Shown piece after piece: positions 59,629 through 64,000 of a DNA stretch of 64,000 bases. The DNA is from Salinibacterium sp. ZJ450. Lineage in GTDB: Bacteria > Actinomycetota > Actinomycetes > Actinomycetales > Microbacteriaceae. The translations under genes and the position numbers were made by a program. The number at the start of each line of letters is the position of its first letter. Within the stretch, counting starts at the first letter, position 1. The stretch is from NCBI RefSeq assembly GCF_011751885.2, contig NZ_CP061771.1:1612001-1676000 (forward strand). The letters are read 5' to 3'. The notes below the pieces were generated by a model. The model had not been told where the DNA came from and did not search any database. It saw only the letters and a program-made list of their open reading frames with translations.

Positions 59629-61227
59629 TTAGGCCAGCTCGATCAGGTCGACGTAGTCCTTGTTCCAGTGGTCCTCTACCCCGTCGGGCAGGATCAGTAC
59701 CCGCTCGGGGTTGAGCGCCTGAACGGCACCAGCGTCGTGGCTGACCAGCACCACCGCACCGGTGTAGCTGGCCAGGGCGCCGAGGATCTCTTCACGGCTT
59801 GCCGGGTCGAGGTTGTTGGTCGGTTCGTCGAGCAGCAGCACGTTGGCGCCGGAGACCACAATCATCGCCAACGCGAGCCGGGTCTTCTCACCGCCGGAGA
59901 GGACACCGGCCGGCTTGGTGGCGTCGTCACCGGTGAACAGGAACGAGCCGAGCACGCGCCGCGCCTCGGTCTCGGTCAGGTTCGGCGACGAGGACACCAT
60001 GTTCTCCAGAACCGAGCGCTTGACGTCGATGGTCTCGTGCTCCTGCGCGTAGTAGCCCACCCGCAGGCCGTGGCCCGGCTCGACCTGACCGGTGTCCGGC
60101 TTGTCGACGCCGGCGAGCATCCGCAGCAGCGTGGTCTTGCCCGCACCGTTCAGCCCGAGCACGACGACCTTCGATCCGCGGTCGATCGCCAGGTCGACGG
60201 CGGTGAAGATCTCCAGCGAGCCGTAGCTCTTGCTCAGGTTCGAGGCCATCAGCGGGGTGCGACCGCAGGGGGCAGGGTCGGGGAAGCGCAGCTTCGCCAC
60301 CCGGTCGACGGCGCGCACGTCGTCAAGTCCCGCGAGCAGCTTCTCCGCCCGCGCCACCATCTGGTGCGCTGCGGCGGCCTTGGACGCCTTGGCGCCGAAC
60401 CTGGCCGCCTGCAACTGCAGGGTTGTTGCCTTCTTCTCGGCGTTGGAGCGTTCCTTCTTGCGGCGTTCCTCATCGGACTCGCGCTGCCGCAGGTAGTGCT
60501 TCCAGCCCATGTTGTAGATGTCGATCACCTGACGGTTCGCGTCGAGGTAGAACACCTTATTGACGGTCTCGCCAACCAGCTCGATGTCGTGGCTGATCAC
60601 GATAAACCCGCCGCTGTAGCCTTTCAGGAACTCGCGCAGCCAGACCACGGAGTCCGCGTCGAGGTGGTTGGTCGGCTCGTCGAGGATCAGCGTCTGCGCG
60701 TCGGAGAACAGGATGCGTGCCAGCTCGATGCGGCGACGCTGACCACCGGAGAGCGTCTTCAACGGCTGGTCCAGGATGCGGTCAGGCAGGTTCAGGTTGC
60801 TCGCGATGGACGCGGCTTCGGCTTCGGCGGCGTACCCGCCGAGGGCATCGAAGCGGTCGGTGAGGCGGCCGTACTTCTCCATCGCCTTCTCGGCTGTCGC
60901 GGCATCCGTCGACGCCATGTTGTGCGTCGCCTCGCGCATGCCGAGCACGAGCTGGCCGAGTCCGCGCGCGTCAAGGATGCGGGTGCGGGCCAGCTCTTCC
61001 GGGTTGCCGGAGCGCGGGTCCTGCGGTAGATAGCCGATCTCGCCGTTGCGGGAGATGGTGCCGCCGCTGGGCGCGGTCTCCCCCGCGAGCGTCTTGGTGA
61101 GGGTGGTCTTGCCGGCACCGTTGCGCCCGACGAGGCCGACCTTGTCGCCCTTATCGACGCGGAAGTTCACACCCTCCATGAGCAGGCGTGCGCCCACCCG
61201 AATCTCGAGGTCGTGAGCATTCAGCAC
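59629..61227 (-). CDS. ABC-F family ATP-binding protein
   Basis: 532 residues with two ABC domains: Walker A VGRNGAGKTT and LGLNGAGKTT, signatures LSGGQRRRIELARI and LSGGEKTRLALAM, Walker B LILDEPTNHLD and LLLDEPTNNLD. The linker between them (about 235-300) is long, charged and helical. No membrane domain: ABC-F proteins act on the ribosome. No resistance-specific feature is recognisable. GTG start. Confidence 0.9.
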   Translation of the reverse strand: MLNAHDLEIRVGARLLMEGVNFRVDKGDKVGLVGRNGAGKTTLTKTLAGETAPSGGTISRNGEIGYLPQDPRSGNPEELARTRILDARGLGQLVLGMREATHNMASTDAATAEKAMEKYGRLTDRFDALGGYAAEAEAASIASNLNLPDRILDQPLKTLSGGQRRRIELARILFSDAQTLILDEPTNHLDADSVVWLREFLKGYSGGFIVISHDIELVGETVNKVFYLDANRQVIDIYNMGWKHYLRQRESDEERRKKERSNAEKKATTLQLQAARFGAKASKAAAAHQMVARAEKLLAGLDDVRAVDRVAKLRFPDPAPCGRTPLMASNLSKSYGSLEIFTAVDLAIDRGSKVVVLGLNGAGKTTLLRMLAGVDKPDTGQVEPGHGLRVGYYAQEHETIDVKRSVLENMVSSSPNLTETEARRVLGSFLFTGDDATKPAGVLSGGEKTRLALAMIVVSGANVLLLDEPTNNLDPASREEILGALASYTGAVVLVSHDAGAVQALNPERVLILPDGVEDHWNKDYVDLIELA

Positions 61228-61314
61228 AGTCGGTGTCCATTTCGTTTACAACGCGCACGATGGCGCGAACAGTCAAGGGGAATCAGCCGACCAGTGTAGT
61301 TCGGCTCATGAAAC

Positions 61315-61350
61315 ACCCCGCGTGCTGCCGGCGGTGGCAGCACGCGGGGT
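61315..61350 (-). terminator. Terminator of the suf operon
   Basis: Perfect 15-bp stem (61315-61329 with 61336-61350), 6-base loop; on the minus strand it is followed by GTTTC. It begins 32 bases after the sufT stop, between the suf operon and the ABC-F gene. Confidence 0.75.
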
Positions 61351-61381
61351 TTGGTGAATCAGTGTTGGTGGTGGATCGCGG

Positions 61382-61711
61382 TCAGATGCTGAAGCCGATG
61401 GCGCGCATCATGTCGCGGCCATCGTCGGTGATCTTTTCGGGACCCCACGGCGGCATCCATACCCAGTTGATGCGGAATCGTTCCACGACTCCGTCGAGCG
61501 ACTGGGCGGTCTGCTCCTCGAGCACATCGGTGAGCGGGCAGCCGGCCGAGGTCAGCGTCATGCTGATGATGAGCGCGTCGTTCTCGTCGTCCCAGGTGAG
61601 GTCGTAGATGAGCCCGAGGTCGACGACATTCACGCCGAGCTCCGGGTCCATCACGTCTTTCAGCGCCTCTTCGATCTGGTCGAACAGCGCTGGAGCGAGT
61701 GCTGTTGCCAT
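61382..61711 (-). CDS. sufT: Iron-sulfur assembly factor SufT (DUF59/MIP18 family)
   Basis: 109 residues. LKDVMDPELGVNVVDLGLIYDL and TSAGCPLTDVL with the conserved Cys. SufT-like proteins help mature iron-sulfur enzymes. It ends 4 bases after sufC in the operon order. Confidence 0.88.
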   Translation of the reverse strand: MATALAPALFDQIEEALKDVMDPELGVNVVDLGLIYDLTWDDENDALIISMTLTSAGCPLTDVLEEQTAQSLDGVVERFRINWVWMPPWGPEKITDDGRDMMRAIGFSI

Positions 61712-61715
61712 GGCG

Positions 61716-62480
61716 CTAGCTTACGCTCGACTCTGTGAGATAGCGATCGTAGCCCTCGTTCTCGAGGCGCTCGGCGAGCTCGGGGCCGCCCTCTTCTGCC
61801 ACCTTGCCGTCGACGAAGACGTGCACGAAGTCCGGCTTGATGTAGCGCAGGATGCGGGTGTAGTGGGTGATCAACAGGATGCCGAGACCGGTGTTGGCCT
61901 TGGCCCGGTTGACCCCCTCCGACACGACCTTGAGCGCATCGACATCCAGTCCGGAGTCGGTCTCATCGAGCACCGCGAACTTCGGCTTCAGCAGCTCGAG
62001 CTGCAGGATCTCGTGACGCTTCTTCTCGCCACCGGAGAAGCCCTCGTTGACGTTGCGCTCGGCGAACGTGCCGTCCATGCGCAGGTTCTGCATCGACTCG
62101 CGGACCTGCTTGATCCACGGGCGAAGCGGCGGCGCCTCCCCGTCGATGGCGGTCTTGGCCGTGCGCAGGAAGTTGGAGACCGTCACACCGGGGATCTCAA
62201 CCGGGTACTGCATGGCGAGGAACAGGCCGACGCGGGCGCGCTGGTCGATGCTCATGGCCAGCACGTCTTCGCCGTCGAGGGTGATCGTTCCGCCGGTCAC
62301 GTTGTAGCGCGGGTGTCCGGCGATCGTGTACGCGAGCGTCGACTTGCCCGAACCGTTCGGGCCCATGATGGCGTGGATCTCGCCCTCCTGGATCGTCAGG
62401 TCGACGCCCTTCAGGATCTCCTTGGCGCCCTGGTCGGTGTCGATCGAGACCTTGAGGCCCTTGATTTCAAGTACTGACAT
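61716..62480 (-). CDS. sufC: Fe-S assembly ATPase SufC
   Basis: 254 residues. Walker A GPNGSGKSTLA, signature FSGGEKKRHEILQLE, Walker B FAVLDETDSGLD. SufC powers the SufBCD scaffold; Ser-Thr around the Walker A and the acidic Walker B are intact. Ten bases separate it from the upstream Rieske gene. Confidence 0.95.
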   Translation of the reverse strand: MSVLEIKGLKVSIDTDQGAKEILKGVDLTIQEGEIHAIMGPNGSGKSTLAYTIAGHPRYNVTGGTITLDGEDVLAMSIDQRARVGLFLAMQYPVEIPGVTVSNFLRTAKTAIDGEAPPLRPWIKQVRESMQNLRMDGTFAERNVNEGFSGGEKKRHEILQLELLKPKFAVLDETDSGLDVDALKVVSEGVNRAKANTGLGILLITHYTRILRYIKPDFVHVFVDGKVAEEGGPELAERLENEGYDRYLTESSVS

Positions 62481-62489
62481 GTTCTATTC

Positions 62490-62822
62490 CTATGCGTCTA
62501 CAGCGACCGTGTCGCTGGGGTCAATGTAAATGTCGCCATCGGTGATGGTCACGACGAAAACCGGGACCGGCTCGTAGGCCGGCAGGGAGAGGGGCTTGCC
62601 GCTGATCAGCGAGAAGCGTGAGCCGTGGGCCCAGCACTCCAACGTGTCATCCTCGACGAACCCTTCTGAGAGCGAGATGTCTCCGTGTGTGCAGGTGTCC
62701 CCGATGGCGTGGATGTCGCCGGCTGAGTCCTTCACGACCGCGATGGGTACGCCGTCGATGACGACACGCTTCGCCTGTCCCACGGCGATTTCGTCGACGG
62801 AGCACGCCCGACTTGCCGCCAT
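62490..62822 (-). CDS. Rieske-type ferredoxin in the suf operon
   Basis: 110 residues. The 2Fe-2S ligands are in CTHGDI and CWAHGSRF (CxH...CxxH). Resembles the ferredoxin subunit of non-heme oxygenases, and is regularly encoded between sufD and sufC in actinobacteria, where it may donate electrons for cluster assembly. Its start overlaps the sufD stop by one base (TGATG). Confidence 0.9.
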   Translation of the reverse strand: MAASRACSVDEIAVGQAKRVVIDGVPIAVVKDSAGDIHAIGDTCTHGDISLSEGFVEDDTLECWAHGSRFSLISGKPLSLPAYEPVPVFVVTITDGDIYIDPSDTVAVDA

Positions 62823-64000
62823 CAGTTCGATCCTGCTGCGGCGAGCTCCGCTTCCAGAGCGTGGTGCAGGCGCTCCTCGAGTTCGGGCTGACCGATCTTC
62901 TGCACGATCTCCGACAGGAAGCCCAGCACGACAAGGCGACGGGCCTCGTCCTCGCTGATCCCGCGGGAGCGCAGGTAGAACAGGTGCTCGTCGTCGAAAC
63001 GACCGGTGGCGCTGGCGTGTCCGGCGCCGGCGATGTCGCCGGTTTCGATCTCGAGGTTCGGGATGGAGTCGGCGCGGGTGCCGTCGCTCAGCACCAGGTT
63101 GCGGTTCTGCTCGTAGCTGTCGGTGCCGGGCGCGGTGCGGCCGATGAGCACGTCGCCCACCCAGACGGTGCGGGCGCCTTGTCCGTTCAGCGCGCCCTTG
63201 TAGTTGACGCGGCTGCGGGTGTTCGGGGCGTCGTGGTTCACGTAGACGCGCTGTTCCAGGTGCTGGCCGGCGTCGGCAAAGTACACGCCGAAGAGTTCAC
63301 CGTCGGCGCCCTGCTCGGCGAGGTGCGCCGATGGGTTGACCCTGACCACCTTGCCGCCGAGCGAGACGACGATGTGCTTCAGGGTGGCGTCGCGGCCGAT
63401 GCGGGCGAAGTGGCTGGCCAGGTGCAGGGCGTCGGCATTCCATTCCTGCACGGAGACAACGGTGAGGCGGGCGCCGTCTTCGACGATGATCTCGACGTTC
63501 TCGCTGAGCTGGGCGTCGCCGTTGCTCTGCAGGATGACGAGGCCGGTGCTGTTCGGCTTAGCCGTGACGATGGTGTGCGCGGCGCGGCGGTCAGCGGTCA
63601 AGGTTGACCGGCTCACCTTCAGCACCACGGGCTCGTCGCCGCTCACGGTGATCGACAGCGCCTTCTCAAAGCTGGACCACGCGTTGGCGGCCGCTCGCTC
63701 TTCGGAGGTGCCTGCGGTGCCGATGCGCGCATCCGTGCGGTCGATCCACTCGACATCCGCTCCGGCGACTTCTGGGTACAGCACCGCGTACGGGCTGCCG
63801 TCCAGGGCATCGTCGATGAGGGGACGCACCAAGTCGACCGGGGTGAGGTGCCATTCCGCCTCGCGGCCGGTGACCTCGGGGAAGTCGGTGTGGTGCACAG
63901 AAGAGAACCGCTCCGAGCGAGTCTGAAGGGGAACTTCAGCCCATCCTCCGTCGCTGTGTTGCTTCAGTCCATGCTGTTCAGGTGTGACAGTGGTCGCTTC
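62822..64000 (-). CDS. sufD: Fe-S assembly scaffold protein SufD, 5' end outside window
   Basis: 393 codons are open up to the right edge. The frame upstream of GTG 63898 continues in family-like sequence (QTRSERFSSVHHTDFPEVTGRE), so the true start lies beyond the window. NPSAHLAEQGADGELFGVYF and SRGISEDEAR with the beta-helix core are typical. SufD works with SufB and SufC; sufB is expected just outside. Confidence 0.93.
   Translation of the reverse strand, partial: EATTVTPEQHGLKQHSDGGWAEVPLQTRSERFSSVHHTDFPEVTGREAEWHLTPVDLVRPLIDDALDGSPYAVLYPEVAGADVEWIDRTDARIGTAGTSEERAAANAWSSFEKALSITVSGDEPVVLKVSRSTLTADRRAAHTIVTAKPNSTGLVILQSNGDAQLSENVEIIVEDGARLTVVSVQEWNADALHLASHFARIGRDATLKHIVVSLGGKVVRVNPSAHLAEQGADGELFGVYFADAGQHLEQRVYVNHDAPNTRSRVNYKGALNGQGARTVWVGDVLIGRTAPGTDSYEQNRNLVLSDGTRADSIPNLEIETGDIAGAGHASATGRFDDEHLFYLRSRGISEDEARRLVVLGFLSEIVQKIGQPELEERLHHALEAELAAAGSN

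Noticed and set aside
59629-61227. Antibiotic-resistance ABC-F protein
   Set aside because: The family signature is clear, but nothing in the linker or context points to ribosome protection against a drug.
1-64000. tRNA, rRNA or riboswitch genes
   Set aside because: Gaps between genes were read on both strands; no cloverleaf, rRNA segment or known riboswitch core was recognised.

Overview
The window comes from a high-GC actinobacterium, most likely a member of the Microbacteriaceae. Support for this: GC-rich codon use throughout, a CarD regulator, an ImuA'/ImuB/DnaE2 mutasome with Gram-positive-type LexA boxes, actinobacterial glgA/glgC, zinc-independent ribosomal protein L31, many genes whose start codon sits 6-8 bases after a -10 hexamer (leaderless transcripts), and a short repeat encoding VEPVET inside dnaE2. 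The genus cannot be fixed from the sequence alone. No rRNA, tRNA or CRISPR array was seen.

Layout. 1-4947: the 5' part of a very large secreted amylopullulanase (minus strand, cut by the left edge) behind a LacI-type operator. 5157-7870: an envelope-stress group (DUF1622 protein, anchored coiled-coil protein, PspA, lipoprotein). 7900-15944: an acetyltransferase, two nucleobase permeases, an MpaB-like protein, a K+ channel, a cysteine-synthase-family enzyme and an M50 protease. 16034-16993: a transposase-less mobile element with ISL3-type ends and a perfect 8-bp target duplication, carrying a RibD/DHFR-like gene. 17193-24781: a ScyD-like secreted protein, sufSU, carD, a TetR regulator, phosphatases, nnrD and aquaporin. 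25182-28920: a glycosyltransferase / glycogen-debranching-like pair. 28988-41129: DNA damage tolerance (imuA', imuB, dnaE2, then dinB) with a HAD protein, a doc-toxin relic, BrkB and a helicase between. 41251-46883: a GlsB-type protein, a lipase-fold hydrolase, a D,D-carboxypeptidase, an M4 protease with its emfourin-like inhibitor, an rRNA methyltransferase and a sirtuin. 46892-57944: a glycosyltransferase/hydrolase operon, treS, an exonuclease, a VOC protein, rpmE2, an ABC ATPase, divergent glgA/glgC, serB and fabG. 57995-64000: DUF3099, SURF1, an ABC-F protein, and the sufD-Rieske-sufC-sufT operon running off the right edge.

How the genes work together. Alpha-glucan metabolism recurs: extracellular starch/pullulan breakdown, glgC and glgA, a debranching-type protein, and treS. 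The translesion genes form one SOS-controlled set. Iron-sulfur assembly is split into two loci about 41 kb apart.

The most notable observations are (1) the 960-bp ISL3-type cassette at 16034-16993; (2) two tandem 66-bp dyad modules built from GAGCGC-type octamers with fixed 11/12/11-base spacers just upstream of dnaE2 (31841-31999); (3) strong enrichment of the octamer GGATGCCG, often carried by codons that look rare elsewhere in the window.
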